Assembly (NCBI GenBank): GCA_024653965.1
Contig: JANLGW010000071.1
Location: 1-64,000, forward strand
Length of the DNA: 64,000 nucleotides
DNA from: Rhodospirillales bacterium
GTDB lineage: Bacteria; Pseudomonadota; Alphaproteobacteria; Rhodospirillales; Magnetovibrionaceae
Direction of reading: 5' to 3'
The notes below the pieces were generated by a model that searched no databases, was not told the DNA's origin, and saw only the letters and a program-made list of their open reading frames with translations. Shown here piece by piece: positions 1 to 9,094 of the stretch; position 1 is the stretch's first letter; each line of letters opens with the position of its first letter. A program made the translations under genes and the position numbers.

Positions 1-1
1 C

Positions 2-673
2 ACCACCTTCACGGTGGAAAAAATGACCATCGGCGCCGATGGCCGCCCGCAAGCCACCGGCGAATTTGAAACCCTTGAGGCCGATACCTTGATCATGGCG
101 CTGGGCCAGGATGTGGACACGTCATTTCTGCAAAAGGTTCCGGGCGTCGTCATCGCCCGCGACGGCGTAGTTCAGGTCGATGAGCGCATGATGACCGGCT
201 ACACCGGTTTGTTCGCGGGCGGCGACATGGTGCCGTCGGAGCGCACCGTCACCGTCGCCGTGGGTCACGGCAAAAAAGCCGCGCGCCATATCGATGCGTG
301 GCTGCGCGGTGAACCGTATGTCAAACCCGCCAAACATCCGTTAGCCACATTTGAAAAACTCAACACGTGGTATTACGACGACGCGCCGCAATCGGTGCAG
401 CCGCAATTGGACATCATCCGCCGCCAGACCAGCTTCGATGAAGTCATCGGCGACTTCGACAAAGACACCGCGCTGTTCGAAGCGCGGCGCTGCCTGTCGT
501 GCGGCAACTGCTTTGAGTGCGACAACTGCTACGGCGTGTGTCCCGACAATGCGGTGATCAAACTCGGCCCCGGCAACCGGTTTAAGTTCGACTACGATTA
601 CTGCAAGGGCTGCGGCATCTGCGTTGCGGAATGCCCCTGCGGCGCGATCGAGATGGTGCCCGAAAGCACCTAA
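2..673 (+). CDS. GltD-like FAD/NAD(P) oxidoreductase fused to a two-cluster ferredoxin domain, 5' end outside window
   Basis: The reading frame is open to the window edge, so only the C-terminal ~223 residues are visible. The first half is the end of a pyridine-nucleotide-disulfide oxidoreductase fold like the glutamate synthase small subunit: an IMALGQ stretch, then GLFAGGDMV, the FAD-contacting GD motif. The last ~60 residues are a PorD-type ferredoxin with CLSCGNCFECDNCYGVCP and CKGCGICVAECP, enough cysteines for two [4Fe-4S] clusters. Such fusions usually pass electrons between NAD(P)H and ferredoxin or serve 2-oxoacid:acceptor oxidoreductases. The electron partner would be encoded upstream, outside the window. 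The gene ends 10 bp before the convergent CBS-DUF294 gene. Confidence 0.85.
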   Translation, partial: TTFTVEKMTIGADGRPQATGEFETLEADTLIMALGQDVDTSFLQKVPGVVIARDGVVQVDERMMTGYTGLFAGGDMVPSERTVTVAVGHGKKAARHIDAWLRGEPYVKPAKHPLATFEKLNTWYYDDAPQSVQPQLDIIRRQTSFDEVIGDFDKDTALFEARRCLSCGNCFECDNCYGVCPDNAVIKLGPGNRFKFDYDYCKGCGICVAECPCGAIEMVPEST

Positions 674-682
674 TTAAATACC

Positions 683-2149
683 TTAACCGCCGGGCACCAC
701 GCCAGACTTGCCGAGACTGTCGCGCACCAACAATTTTAGCCCTTCGGCGGTCTTGAAGGCCTGTTTGATGAGGTGCTGACGGCGGGCGTCCAGACGCCGC
801 ACGTCCACATGGGTGGAAGGCTCCAGCCCCGCTTCGATGTCCGTCGCCTGCTGGTTGAGTACCGCGCACAGCAGCACTTCCAGCGCATCGGTCAACTGAC
901 GCTCATCGTTTTCGCTCAACGCGCCGCGCGTCGCCAGCCCCTTGAGCCGTTCGGAGGTGGAGGTCAGCGCCAAGCCGTGCTGCAACGCCATCACCCGCAC
1001 CCCGGCGGTAATGGGCAGCAAGCCGTTGAGTTTCAAATCGATGCGATTGTCCACGGTCTTGATCTTGCCCAACATGCCGATGGGCGCCACGTAAGCATCG
1101 AGCTTAAGGCCAATCGCGTGCAAAAACGTAACCGAACCATGCACCGCCTTAAGCGCCACCTCATGCAATTGCTCGGCGGGACCGCTATCGCCCGCCGCAC
1201 GCTTTAAATCGAAGAAAATATCCGTCATCAACAAGGCTTCCGGATCGTGGGATTTCACCCAGCGGCCGATCTCTTGGCGCCAACCTTCCAGCGAACGACG
1301 CCAATCGGCATTGGACGCCATAACCTTGCCTTTGCAAAAAGGCACCCCTGCCGCATCCAAGGTCGCGTTCATCCGTTCGGCGGCATCCTTAAACCAAATG
1401 TCCGCGTGCGCATCGCCCAAATGCACGATGGCATTATCCTGATCGGGCTTGAGCAGGCTTTCGCCGCGCCCGCCGGAACCCAACACCAATACGCTATAGG
1501 GCGCGGGCGGCGCACCCTTGCCCTCGTCTTGCAGGGCGGCAACGGCAAAATCCCACGCCCGGCGCGTCAGGTCGCAATAAACCGCGCTGATCACCGATGC
1601 GGCGCCCAGCGCGCCGACGTTCTCCGCCAAAAGCTGCCGCGCCAGCCCCGGCAATTGGGTGCGCACAAGGCCCAAATCATGCGCGTCGAGGGCAGCGTCA
1701 ATTTCATCGCCAAGGCGCAGCGTATCGCCCACACGCACCTTCAACAAACCGCGCGGCGTCACCATGCCGACGGCGCGCCCTGCGTCATCCACCACCACCA
1801 GATGACGAATGCCGCGCCGTTCAATCCGGCCCATCGCGATAAATACATAGTCGTTTTCAGCCACCGTAAAAACCGGCGCCGCCATCAAGTCGGAAACGTT
1901 GGCGTTTTCCATTTTACTGGAACCGTCGGCGCTAAAAGCGCGCAGTAGGTCGCGTTCGGTGACGATGCCCAAAGGCTTGCCTGCATCATCCGCCACGACC
2001 AACGAGCTGATCTTTGCCGCCGTCATCCGTCGCGCCGCATCGATACCGGAAACTTCCGCGCCAACGGTCGCAAGCGGCGCGGTCATCACGTCGCACACCC
2101 GGTGGCGATACGGGAAACTGTCGATGCGGTCCAGGGCGTCGATTTCCAT
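683..2149 (-). CDS. CBS-pair and DUF294 putative nucleotidyltransferase
   Basis: 488 residues. Residues ~18-140 hold two CBS motifs (VCDVMTAPLATV, then VSDLMAAPVFTV), an adenosyl-nucleotide-sensing pair. A nucleotidyltransferase-like domain follows with GSGGRGESLLKPDQDNAI, the GS...DxD signature of GlnD-like enzymes, and then the DUF294 C-terminal helical domain. It lies 7 bp downstream of the exonuclease gene on the same strand, so the two are probably one operon. CBS-DUF294 and PolC-like exonuclease genes are frequent neighbours of DUF4212/ActP-type symporters, which are transcribed divergently here. Family knowledge suggests a regulatory nucleotidyl transfer linked to the transporter; the substrate is unknown. 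Confidence 0.85.
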   Translation of the reverse strand: MEIDALDRIDSFPYRHRVCDVMTAPLATVGAEVSGIDAARRMTAAKISSLVVADDAGKPLGIVTERDLLRAFSADGSSKMENANVSDLMAAPVFTVAENDYVFIAMGRIERRGIRHLVVVDDAGRAVGMVTPRGLLKVRVGDTLRLGDEIDAALDAHDLGLVRTQLPGLARQLLAENVGALGAASVISAVYCDLTRRAWDFAVAALQDEGKGAPPAPYSVLVLGSGGRGESLLKPDQDNAIVHLGDAHADIWFKDAAERMNATLDAAGVPFCKGKVMASNADWRRSLEGWRQEIGRWVKSHDPEALLMTDIFFDLKRAAGDSGPAEQLHEVALKAVHGSVTFLHAIGLKLDAYVAPIGMLGKIKTVDNRIDLKLNGLLPITAGVRVMALQHGLALTSTSERLKGLATRGALSENDERQLTDALEVLLCAVLNQQATDIEAGLEPSTHVDVRRLDARRQHLIKQAFKTAEGLKLLVRDSLGKSGVVPGG

Positions 2150-2156
2150 CCGCTTG

Positions 2157-3527
2157 TTACTCCATTACCCAGCCGAGTTTCTTTTGCCGCGTCATAATAT
2201 GTTGGGCATTATTTTGAAACGCCAAAGCGTCGCCCAACGTAACGACCTTCGCTTCTTCCAACAAGGGCTGCAGCCGCACCCAAATTTCCGCCGTGACCAA
2301 AGCATCGCCCAGCGCCGTATGACGGCCCTGCACATCCACGCCCAAATGCCCAGCGATGGTTTCCAGGTTCAAATCCTGCCAATCGGGAAACAGCCCCACG
2401 GCGAGACGCAGGGTATCGAGAAATTTTGGCGTGTGCCACACCAGCCCCGCCCGCTCGGCTTCGCGTTTAAGCACGGCCAGATCGAAACCGATGTTGTGGC
2501 CGATCACCACGCGCTCGGCAAACGGGCCTTGCAAATCTTGCCACACTTGGGCGAACGGCAGTGCATCCGCCACCATTTCATCGGTAATGCCGTGAATGGC
2601 GGTCGAACGCGGCGGGATAGGCATGGCCGGGTTGATCAGGCGGTCGACGTTCAGCCCCGGCGCCACATGGCCGCCGTTCACCAGCACCGCGCCCACCGAT
2701 ACGATACGATCTTCCATTACATCAAGGCCGGTGGTTTCACTGTCGAACACCAACCCCGCCAAGGCGGCAAGCGGCGTTTCCAGCGTCGCCGAGGGTGCGT
2801 GGGGAATGTCATGCAAGCGCATGTCGTGGTCCACCCGTCCGCCGTCGGCGCCTTTGCCGAGCGGCGCTAGGCGCAGCACCGCGCCGGTATGCCCCGGCAG
2901 ATCCGCGACCGTGGCGGCAATTGTGTCGCCATCGACGCTAAGCAGATTGGTGGCAAAAGGCCGCCCCTGTTCACGCGCCTGTTCCATCGCGCCATGCAGC
3001 ACATGGCGTTCCAGACTGGCGAAAATCGACGTGCCGATATCGACGCGCGGGCCACCCAACCGTTCCCGCGCCGCCTGATTGACCAAACTGATCTGGCCCG
3101 CATCCGTCATCACGACGATGCCTTCGTCCAGGGTGGAAAGCACCGCCACCAATTTTGCCGACGGGCGCACCCCTGGGCCAATGCGTTTATCGATCAGCGT
3201 CGCCACGGCGGTACGCAACCGGGCAATTTCGGGTGAAGGCGGAAAATCGGGATGTGGCGCAGGCAGCCGGGCGTCGTCGGCAACGGCCGCCACCAAAATA
3301 TTGGCGCGCAGGCGCTCTAAATCGTCAAAATGGCTGTCTAAAATTGCGAATAATGCCCACAACGCGCCCAATACCAAAAACGCGCCCACAATCACCCACA
3401 CAAAATCTTCGTATCCGCCGCCCATATGGGCAAGGCTCCACGCCGCCGCCCCAGCCAGCAGCACCGCGCCGACCCCGATCGCCGTCAAACCCAACGTTAG
3501 CGCCTTGCGGATGCCGCCTTTTGCCAT
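2157..3527 (-). CDS. Membrane-anchored DEDDh 3'-5' exonuclease (DnaQ-like) with PAS-like region
   Basis: 456 residues. Two hydrophobic segments at ~10-32 and ~38-62 anchor the N-terminus. A PAS-like region follows (~125-200, TLDEGIVVMTDAG...LVNQAA). The C-terminal ~200 residues form a DnaQ exonuclease domain with motif I FDSETTGL, motif II IGHNIGFDLAVL and motif III HTALGDALVTAEI, giving the four acidic residues and the histidine of the DEDDh class. The residue between the two acids of motif I is serine rather than the usual threonine or valine. It is first in the operon with the CBS-DUF294 gene. The membrane/PAS/exonuclease layout suggests a sensory role, not replication proofreading. Confidence 0.85.
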   Translation of the reverse strand: MAKGGIRKALTLGLTAIGVGAVLLAGAAAWSLAHMGGGYEDFVWVIVGAFLVLGALWALFAILDSHFDDLERLRANILVAAVADDARLPAPHPDFPPSPEIARLRTAVATLIDKRIGPGVRPSAKLVAVLSTLDEGIVVMTDAGQISLVNQAARERLGGPRVDIGTSIFASLERHVLHGAMEQAREQGRPFATNLLSVDGDTIAATVADLPGHTGAVLRLAPLGKGADGGRVDHDMRLHDIPHAPSATLETPLAALAGLVFDSETTGLDVMEDRIVSVGAVLVNGGHVAPGLNVDRLINPAMPIPPRSTAIHGITDEMVADALPFAQVWQDLQGPFAERVVIGHNIGFDLAVLKREAERAGLVWHTPKFLDTLRLAVGLFPDWQDLNLETIAGHLGVDVQGRHTALGDALVTAEIWVRLQPLLEEAKVVTLGDALAFQNNAQHIMTRQKKLGWVME

Positions 3528-3540
3528 CTGCAGTCCTTAA

Positions 3541-3961
3541 TTTCACGCCATCGACATTCGTTTTATGCGTTTTATGCCGATTCGCTCATATAACTCATAT
3601 AATATGGGGATCGATCCGATTTTGGCCCCAATCAAGCTGCTGCACTTTTCGCATAAAGCTTGCCCGATCCGCGAAAGATGATCCAGATTTAATCAAAAAT
3701 ACCCCAATTTATGCCTTTTCATCCCGCATCGTGGAAACACCCCCCCATTTTGGGCGGTCATCCACAGTGCTAAGGCTTTACACCTCAGGCTCCAAACGGT
3801 AGGGTTTTGCACCTGCGAATAACAGGCGGCCTCCCCATTCGCCGAAATTAAAAGTCTCTATAGGCACCATCCGAATGGGTTGATCCGCTTTTATCGGCAG
3901 GACGATCGCACCCAGATGCGTGGTCGTATAATATAATGTGGGCAACATACGAGGGGGAGAT
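3541..3961. other. Intergenic region between divergent transporter-related operons
   Basis: About 420 bp without a convincing gene. It is AT-richer than its flanks and must hold the promoter of the exonuclease operon (left) and of the DUF4212/symporter operon (right). A TATAAT-rich stretch lies near 3927-3937. I see no strong -35 element and no clear operator. Confidence 0.6.
3927..3937 (+). promoter_or_regulatory. Overlapping TATAAT -10 candidates for the DUF4212/symporter operon
   Basis: Two overlapping TATAAT hexamers lie 25-35 bp upstream of the small ORF at 3962. No good TTGACA-like -35 was found at 17 bp, so this is a -10-only candidate; an activator or an alternative sigma factor is possible. 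Confidence 0.3.
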
Positions 3962-4081
3962 ATGGCTGAACCAGCCTCAATCTCTCATAAAATTTGGAGT
4001 GAAGTAACCTGCTGTTCAGGCTGCTTGCGCTTGGCAAAACTTCTAGAAAGTTTCAATCACCGGGAGACAGAGAATGTCTGA
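3962..4081 (+). CDS. Possible 39-codon leader ORF overlapping the DUF4212 start
   Basis: An ATG preceded by a very strong purine-rich ribosome site (GAGGGGGAGAT) opens a 39-codon frame whose stop overlaps the first codons of the DUF4212 gene (4074). The peptide contains a CCSGC cysteine group and has no signal peptide or membrane segment. The overlap would permit translational coupling. It may be a leader peptide for the symporter operon or a chance frame; I know no family for it. Confidence 0.3.
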   Translation: MAEPASISHKIWSEVTCCSGCLRLAKLLESFNHRETENV

Positions 4082-4337
4082 CGTATCACAAGATAAGGCT
4101 GTGGCCCATTGGGCTAAGACCAAAAACCTGATGTGGATCACGTTGGCTGTGTGGGCCGTATTCAGCTTTTTAATTCACTTTTTCGTCGATGCCCTAAACA
4201 GCATCGTAATCTTCGGCTTCCCGCTCGGCTGGTACATGGCTGCGCAGGGCTCATTGATCGTTTTCGTGGTCCTAATCTTCTGGTTCTCAAGCACCCAGAA
4301 CGATATCGACGCCGAATTCGGTTTCGATGAAGACTGA
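4074..4337 (+). CDS. DUF4212 small membrane subunit of a sodium/solute symporter
   Basis: 87 residues with two transmembrane helices (~20-42 and ~48-72). A hydrophilic acidic C-terminus (FWFSSTQNDIDAEFGFDED) is typical of DUF4212. The family is encoded immediately before large SSS-family symporters and is thought to be their small subunit. The ribosome site GGGAGACAGAGA precedes the ATG. The symporter gene follows after a 22-bp gap that contains its own ribosome site. The membrane location is seen directly from hydrophobicity; the partner role is inferred from gene order. Confidence 0.9.
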   Translation: MSDVSQDKAVAHWAKTKNLMWITLAVWAVFSFLIHFFVDALNSIVIFGFPLGWYMAAQGSLIVFVVLIFWFSSTQNDIDAEFGFDED

Positions 4338-4359
4338 GAGAGGGAACAGGGGAACGACT

Positions 4360-6216
4360 ATGAAAACTTCATTTCTCGACAATCTCGGCAAAGTCTACGG
4401 TATTTACACCGGCGGCTTTCTTGGGTTTGTGATTATACTCGCCATCCTTGAGCAGATGGGCCTTCCCGACAAGATGATCGGTTACGCCTTTGTGTTCATG
4501 ACCATCGCGGTGTATGCCACCATCGGCTTCATCTCGCGCACGGCTCAGGTTTCTGAGTATTACGTCGCGGGTCGCGTGGTGCCCGGTTTCTACAATGGCA
4601 TGGCCACCGGCGCAGACTGGATGTCTGCGGCATCGTTCATCGCCATGGCAGGCGGCATCTACGCTGCGGGCTACAATTACCTTGCATTCGTAGTGGGCTG
4701 GACCGGCGGTTATGTGCTGGTGGCGGTGCTGATCGCGCCGTACCTGCGCAAGTTCGGTGCCTATACCGTGCCCGACTTCTTGGGCGCGCGTTACGGCGGC
4801 AACTTCGCCCGCTTCATCGGCATCGTCATCTTGTTTTCGTGTTCGTTCACCTACATCTTGGGCCAGATCAAAGGCACCGGCGAAATCGCATCGCGCTTCT
4901 TGGACATCCCGTTCGAAGTGGCCGTGTTCGTCGGCCTGGCCGGTATCTTGGTGTGTTCGATGTTGGGCGGCATGCGTGCCGTCACCTGGACCCAGGTGGC
5001 GCAGTACATCGTGTTGATTACGGCCTACTTCGTGCCGGTGGTGATCTTGTCGGCGCAGAAAACCGGCATCCCCATTCCGCAGCTGATGTACGGCCAGGTG
5101 TTGCAAGACATCGCCAACTTAGAACAAACCAAACCCGCACTCGCGGGCGTTAAACCGTTCATGGCGACGCCGAAAGATGCGACCGAAGCGTTTAACTTCT
5201 TCGCTTTGGTGTTCTGTCTGATGATCGGCACCGCATCCTTGCCGCACGTTCTGATGCGCTTCTTCACCACGCCAAGCGTGAAAGAAGCCCGTAAGTCCGT
5301 TGGTTGGGCATTGCTGTTCATCTTCATGCTGTACTTCACGGCGCCGGCCTATGCGGCGTTCGCCAAGCTGGAAGTCTACCAGAACGTTCTGGGGTCGAGC
5401 TTGGCCACGGTGGAAGCCGTGCAGGCCATGTTGGACACCAACAGCTGGATCGTGTCGTTCGGCAATCTAGGCCGCATCAGTATTTGCGGCTTTACCGGCA
5501 ACAAGAGTGCAGATGTGCTCATGACCGCCCAGGCTATTTTCGCGGCCTGTCAAGCGGGCGGCATTACCGAGTTGGTTCACACCGCGTTTACCATTCAGAC
5601 CGACGTGATCGTTATTGCAACGCCGGAAATTGCCGGTCTGCCTTATGTCGTCGCCGGTCTGGTGGCCGCCGGCGGTTTGGCTGCTGCGCTTTCGACGGCA
5701 GACGGTTTGCTGCTCGCGATCGCCAACGCGCTTAGCCATGACGTCTATTACCGCATGATCGATCCAGAAGCTTCAACGCACAGGCGTCTGGTCGTTTCTC
5801 GTATCTTGCTGGTGGTGGTCGCCGTGATGGGCGCTACGATGATCGCGTTCTTTGAACTCGGCAACATCTTGGCGCTGGTTTCCTATGCGTTCTCTCTGGC
5901 GGCGGGCGGTTTGTTCCCGGCGCTGGTCATGGGCGTGTGGTGGACCCGCACCTCCAAACAGGGTGCTATCGCGGGCATGATTGCCGGCTTCGGTGTCACG
6001 CTGTTCTACATCCTATGGACCCATAAGCTGGGCTTTGCTCAGCCGGAACTGTGGGGCGTGAAGAACATCTCCGCCGGTATCTTCGGCATCCCCGTGGCCT
6101 TCATCGCGACCTATGTTGTCTCGATGATGACCCCGGCGCCGTCGGCGGAAATGCAGGCCTTCGTTCGCGAACTGCGCATTCCTTCGGGCAAGAACATGAT
6201 GGAAGAAAAGGTCTAA
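4360..6216 (+). CDS. Sodium:solute symporter, SSS family (ActP/VC_2705-like)
   Basis: 618 residues from this ATG; an in-frame ATG at 4327 overlaps the previous gene and has no ribosome site. The protein is almost wholly membrane-embedded. It carries SSS features: SEYYVAGRVVPGFYNGMATGADWMSAASFI near the N-terminus (the Na+/substrate core) and AALSTADGLLLAIANALSHD in the second half. It is longer than E. coli ActP and matches the symporters paired with DUF4212. Acetate or another monocarboxylate is the likely substrate, by family and by the neighbouring DUF294/exonuclease pair. A strong terminator follows at 6242. Confidence 0.92.
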   Translation: MKTSFLDNLGKVYGIYTGGFLGFVIILAILEQMGLPDKMIGYAFVFMTIAVYATIGFISRTAQVSEYYVAGRVVPGFYNGMATGADWMSAASFIAMAGGIYAAGYNYLAFVVGWTGGYVLVAVLIAPYLRKFGAYTVPDFLGARYGGNFARFIGIVILFSCSFTYILGQIKGTGEIASRFLDIPFEVAVFVGLAGILVCSMLGGMRAVTWTQVAQYIVLITAYFVPVVILSAQKTGIPIPQLMYGQVLQDIANLEQTKPALAGVKPFMATPKDATEAFNFFALVFCLMIGTASLPHVLMRFFTTPSVKEARKSVGWALLFIFMLYFTAPAYAAFAKLEVYQNVLGSSLATVEAVQAMLDTNSWIVSFGNLGRISICGFTGNKSADVLMTAQAIFAACQAGGITELVHTAFTIQTDVIVIATPEIAGLPYVVAGLVAAGGLAAALSTADGLLLAIANALSHDVYYRMIDPEASTHRRLVVSRILLVVVAVMGATMIAFFELGNILALVSYAFSLAAGGLFPALVMGVWWTRTSKQGAIAGMIAGFGVTLFYILWTHKLGFAQPELWGVKNISAGIFGIPVAFIATYVVSMMTPAPSAEMQAFVRELRIPSGKNMMEEKV

Positions 6217-6241
6217 TTCGGCCTTTGTTAAACTTAAGGCA

Positions 6242-6274
6242 GGGGGTCCGGGTTTCCGGGCCCCCTTTCTTTTT
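6242..6274 (+). terminator. Rho-independent terminator after the symporter
   Basis: The arms GGGGGTCCGG and CCGGGCCCCC pair around a GTTT loop (one G-T pair) and are followed by a T-rich tail (TTTCTTTTT). Confidence 0.85.
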
Positions 6275-6325
6275 AAGTGGTTTTTGCTATATCAGAACGA
6301 CAGTTAACGATTGGGGTGCGTCCGC

Positions 6326-6652
6326 ATGGCTTGGGATTTTTGGCAATACTGGTATTACAACATTCCCAACTATCTGTTGGCGGCGTTGTCCTACACCATG
6401 CTGGGCCGTTTCCTGCTGGGGTTTTTTGTCCCCGATGAGTGGAATAACTACATTTGGCAGGCCTTCATCCGCCTGACCAATCCGGTGGTGGCGGTGGTCC
6501 GTTACATCACGCCGTTGGTGGTCACACACCTGTGGATATTAATCCTGGCGGCGCTGTGGCTTCACCTGATCCGCATCGGCTTTACCATCATCATGCTTTC
6601 TTTTGGCCTTATCCCCATCATCGATACCAGCGTCGAACCGTTGCCGCGATAA
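6326..6652 (+). CDS. Small multi-pass membrane protein, YggT-like
   Basis: 108 residues starting at the ATG that follows TTGGGGTGCG; a TTG at 6311 is a less likely start. An aromatic N-terminus (WDFWQYWYYNIP) precedes three hydrophobic stretches. The segment FIRLTNPVVAVVRYITP resembles the repeated core of YggT family proteins, which usually read P.R...P. Function is unknown; YggT relatives are linked to osmotic tolerance and cell-division protein placement. The next small membrane protein starts 30 bp downstream. Confidence 0.65.
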   Translation: MAWDFWQYWYYNIPNYLLAALSYTMLGRFLLGFFVPDEWNNYIWQAFIRLTNPVVAVVRYITPLVVTHLWILILAALWLHLIRIGFTIIMLSFGLIPIIDTSVEPLPR

Positions 6653-6682
6653 AAAGGCCACAACAAAAGGAATAGACAGGTC

Positions 6683-6991
6683 ATGCTGCCCTTGATCCTC
6701 ATCGTGTGTATGTTAAACGGCCTCGCTTCGCCTTGGCTTCCCATGTTGTGGGGAACGGCGCCCTTTTGGATGGCTGGCATGATGCCCGACAATATGGAGG
6801 CCATCACCTATCTCAGCTCGCTGGCGTTTTCGACCCTGACCTTAATGCTGTCGGGCGTGCCCGCGGCGCTTTATGAACGCCATATTCAAGCGAAAGAATC
6901 GACGACGATCTCGCTTAGCATCTGGCTTGCGGCGGCGCTGCTGATGAGCCTGCCCGCGCTGCCCAATGTTCTTAAGCTGGCAAGTTTATAA
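6683..6991 (+). CDS. Small membrane protein of unknown function
   Basis: 102 residues with three to four hydrophobic segments (~1-25, ~42-62, ~78-98) and the polar stretch YERHIQAKEST. An AAAGGAA or ACAGG ribosome site precedes the ATG. I do not recognise the family. It follows the YggT-like gene closely, and its last codons overlap the convergent gene at 6986 by 6 bp. Confidence 0.6.
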   Translation: MLPLILIVCMLNGLASPWLPMLWGTAPFWMAGMMPDNMEAITYLSSLAFSTLTLMLSGVPAALYERHIQAKESTTISLSIWLAAALLMSLPALPNVLKLASL

Positions 6992-7603
6992 AGCGGGTGG
7001 GATCAGCATATCCACAGCCTGTTTAAAATCGATTTGTTCCAAAATTTTGCCGTGAACGCCCATCATCAAAAAACGCACGGAATTGACGACCAATTCTTGA
7101 TCGTAATGGCTCAACCGACTGTGAATGGGCAACACCTTAAAAACTTTTTCGCCGCTGACCTTGGCAATTTCCCGGGTCGAATGGGGTGGGCCTTCCTGTA
7201 AAAATCCGATGCGGCTTTTCAGCTCATGTAAATGCTCGCTCCATCCCCCTTCCGGGATGATGGGAATCGTATGCCTCTTGATGACGTCGCTTTCCAAAAC
7301 CACCAAGGCATTGGCTAATTCCTCCAGGCGGTTTTCGCAGTGCGGACGCAACAGGGCCTCAAGCATGACCACGATATCGTCCAACACATGAACGTAGGCC
7401 TGCCAGCGGCTGACGTTGATGACGTCGATGAAATCCGCCTCCAACATCAGCTTGTCCCAGTTCAAGCCGGCCTTTGAGCGACAGTATTCGGTGACGCATT
7501 TTTGCGACACAAACGAGGTATGGCGATCCAAAAAATCCACCAACTCCGCGTGGTTCGTAACCGGCTGCGATTTTCCAAACAGGCGCTTAAGCATGGAAAG
7601 CAT
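6986..7603 (-). CDS. Conserved-looking soluble protein of unknown function
   Basis: 205 residues from the ATG at 7603, which has GGGGA six bases upstream; an ATG at 7621 gives six more residues. It is predicted soluble and largely helical, with no signal peptide. Motifs such as LVDFLDRHTSFVSQKCVTEYC and VVNSVRFLMMGVHGKILEQID do not point me to a named family. It stands alone between convergent and same-strand neighbours. Confidence 0.6.
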   Translation of the reverse strand: MLSMLKRLFGKSQPVTNHAELVDFLDRHTSFVSQKCVTEYCRSKAGLNWDKLMLEADFIDVINVSRWQAYVHVLDDIVVMLEALLRPHCENRLEELANALVVLESDVIKRHTIPIIPEGGWSEHLHELKSRIGFLQEGPPHSTREIAKVSGEKVFKVLPIHSRLSHYDQELVVNSVRFLMMGVHGKILEQIDFKQAVDMLIPPAL

Positions 7604-7720
7604 CTTGTATCCCCAAAGCATTCCGTCAAATCATACGGATCAATACACTGTGGGAGCCGGGATGTCTTGGGTCAAGTCTTTGCGGTGTGGTTTTGCAAGG
7701 GAATGGCGCTCCGCTTATCC

Positions 7721-8860
7721 TTATGGCAGCGGTGACGTCGAATACACTTTGACCGATATGCCGCCATGGGACACCGGCGCACTTTCATGCGCAAACGGCA
7801 GGCCGGTCTTTTTGGCCAATACATCCGAATTCGTGATCAGGCCGACACGCCAGCCGTGAAACCGCGTCATGAGCGTTTGTCCGAGGGCCTGGTATAGCGG
7901 ATAGAGGCTTTTCACACTGCCAAGGCGCGTGCCGTAAGGCGGATTGACGATGACGAGGCCCGGTGGGGTATCTAGTGGGGTATCTGGCGGACCCTCTGGC
8001 GGAACAAGCTCGCTGATGGGCTGCTGGCGGAACTCCGTCAAAGCCTCCACCCCTGCACGTTCCGCATTGGCGCGGCTCATGCGGATCGCCCCGGCGTCGC
8101 GATCGTAGCCGAAAAAACGAACGTTGGGCGTCATACGGGTTGCGCGGGCGCGCAATTGCTGCCATGCCTCTTCATCGAAACTCACCAGATGCTCAAAAGC
8201 GAAGTGCCGGGATCGGCCCGGCAGAAGGCCTGCGGCAATCTCGGCGGCTTCGATAACGAACGTGCCGGACCCACACATGGGATCGACGACAGGCTCGCTA
8301 CCGTCGAACCCGCATTGCCGCAAGAACAGCGAAGCCAGGGTTTCGCGCATCGGCGCTTTATTGACCGCTTCCTTGTGGCCGCGTTTGTGCAGCGTCGAAC
8401 CCGAGGTATCGATGCTGATGGTGCAAAGGTCATCGTCGATCCGCGCCTTGATGCAAACTTCGGCGTCGGGCGAAATCGGTGCGCCAAGCTCTTCGTGGAT
8501 GGCTTTGGCGATGCGTTGCGTGGCGGCCCCGGAATGATAAATGCGCGAGCTCGTGCAGGAGGTTTCGACACGGACCGGAACGTCCGGGCGCAGAAACTCG
8601 CCCCAAGCCACACGGCGCGCGCGTTTGTCGAGTTGCGAAAGATGCAGGGCGCGAAACGCATCGATGCGCACGAGCACCCGGCTGGCGCCACGAAGCTCAA
8701 AATTCGCCCGCCACGCCTCGGCCCAGTCGCCCCGGATGGTCACGCCGCCCTTGCCGGGTTTGGGATCTTTAAATCCTTTTTCCGTCGCTTCCGCGCACAA
8801 AAGAGCCTCAGCGCCTGGAGCCGCGACCAGAAAAATTTCAAGGGTATTGCCAGAGTTCAT
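7721..8860 (-). CDS. THUMP-domain class I SAM-dependent RNA methyltransferase (RlmL/YpsC-like)
   Basis: 379 residues. The N-terminal ~165 residues match a ferredoxin-like plus THUMP RNA-binding region (FLVAAPGAEALLCAEA at the start). The Rossmann methyltransferase part carries VDPMCGSGTFVIEAA (SAM binding) and VNPPYGTRLG, the NPPY motif of base-amino methyltransferases. Length and order fit the single-domain RlmL/YpsC family that makes N2-methylguanosine in 23S rRNA. No obvious operon partner is present. The exact target nucleotide cannot be read from sequence. Confidence 0.85.
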   Translation of the reverse strand: MNSGNTLEIFLVAAPGAEALLCAEATEKGFKDPKPGKGGVTIRGDWAEAWRANFELRGASRVLVRIDAFRALHLSQLDKRARRVAWGEFLRPDVPVRVETSCTSSRIYHSGAATQRIAKAIHEELGAPISPDAEVCIKARIDDDLCTISIDTSGSTLHKRGHKEAVNKAPMRETLASLFLRQCGFDGSEPVVDPMCGSGTFVIEAAEIAAGLLPGRSRHFAFEHLVSFDEEAWQQLRARATRMTPNVRFFGYDRDAGAIRMSRANAERAGVEALTEFRQQPISELVPPEGPPDTPLDTPPGLVIVNPPYGTRLGSVKSLYPLYQALGQTLMTRFHGWRVGLITNSDVLAKKTGLPFAHESAPVSHGGISVKVYSTSPLP

Positions 8861-9094
8861 CGTGCATGAGTATCGCGAAGGCGCACAGACGTCGATAGCT
8901 TTGTTGTGGTGCGCAGGGGTTGAGAGGGTTGTGATGGTAACACATGATAAAAAGGTGACTTTGTGGGCTTAATAAAATTGTTTCGTTTAAACAGTCAGTT
9001 CCAATAAAGTCCGGGGATTATTCCAAAGGTTGTGTTTGCACATACGATTCATGCATCTATAAGAGTAAGTTTTGGGCGGCGGAGAAGTAGTAAA

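Noticed and set aside
2356-3078. Plus-strand frames across the exonuclease gene
   Set aside because: Antisense to a well-supported DEDDh exonuclease; Ser/Arg-rich shadow composition.
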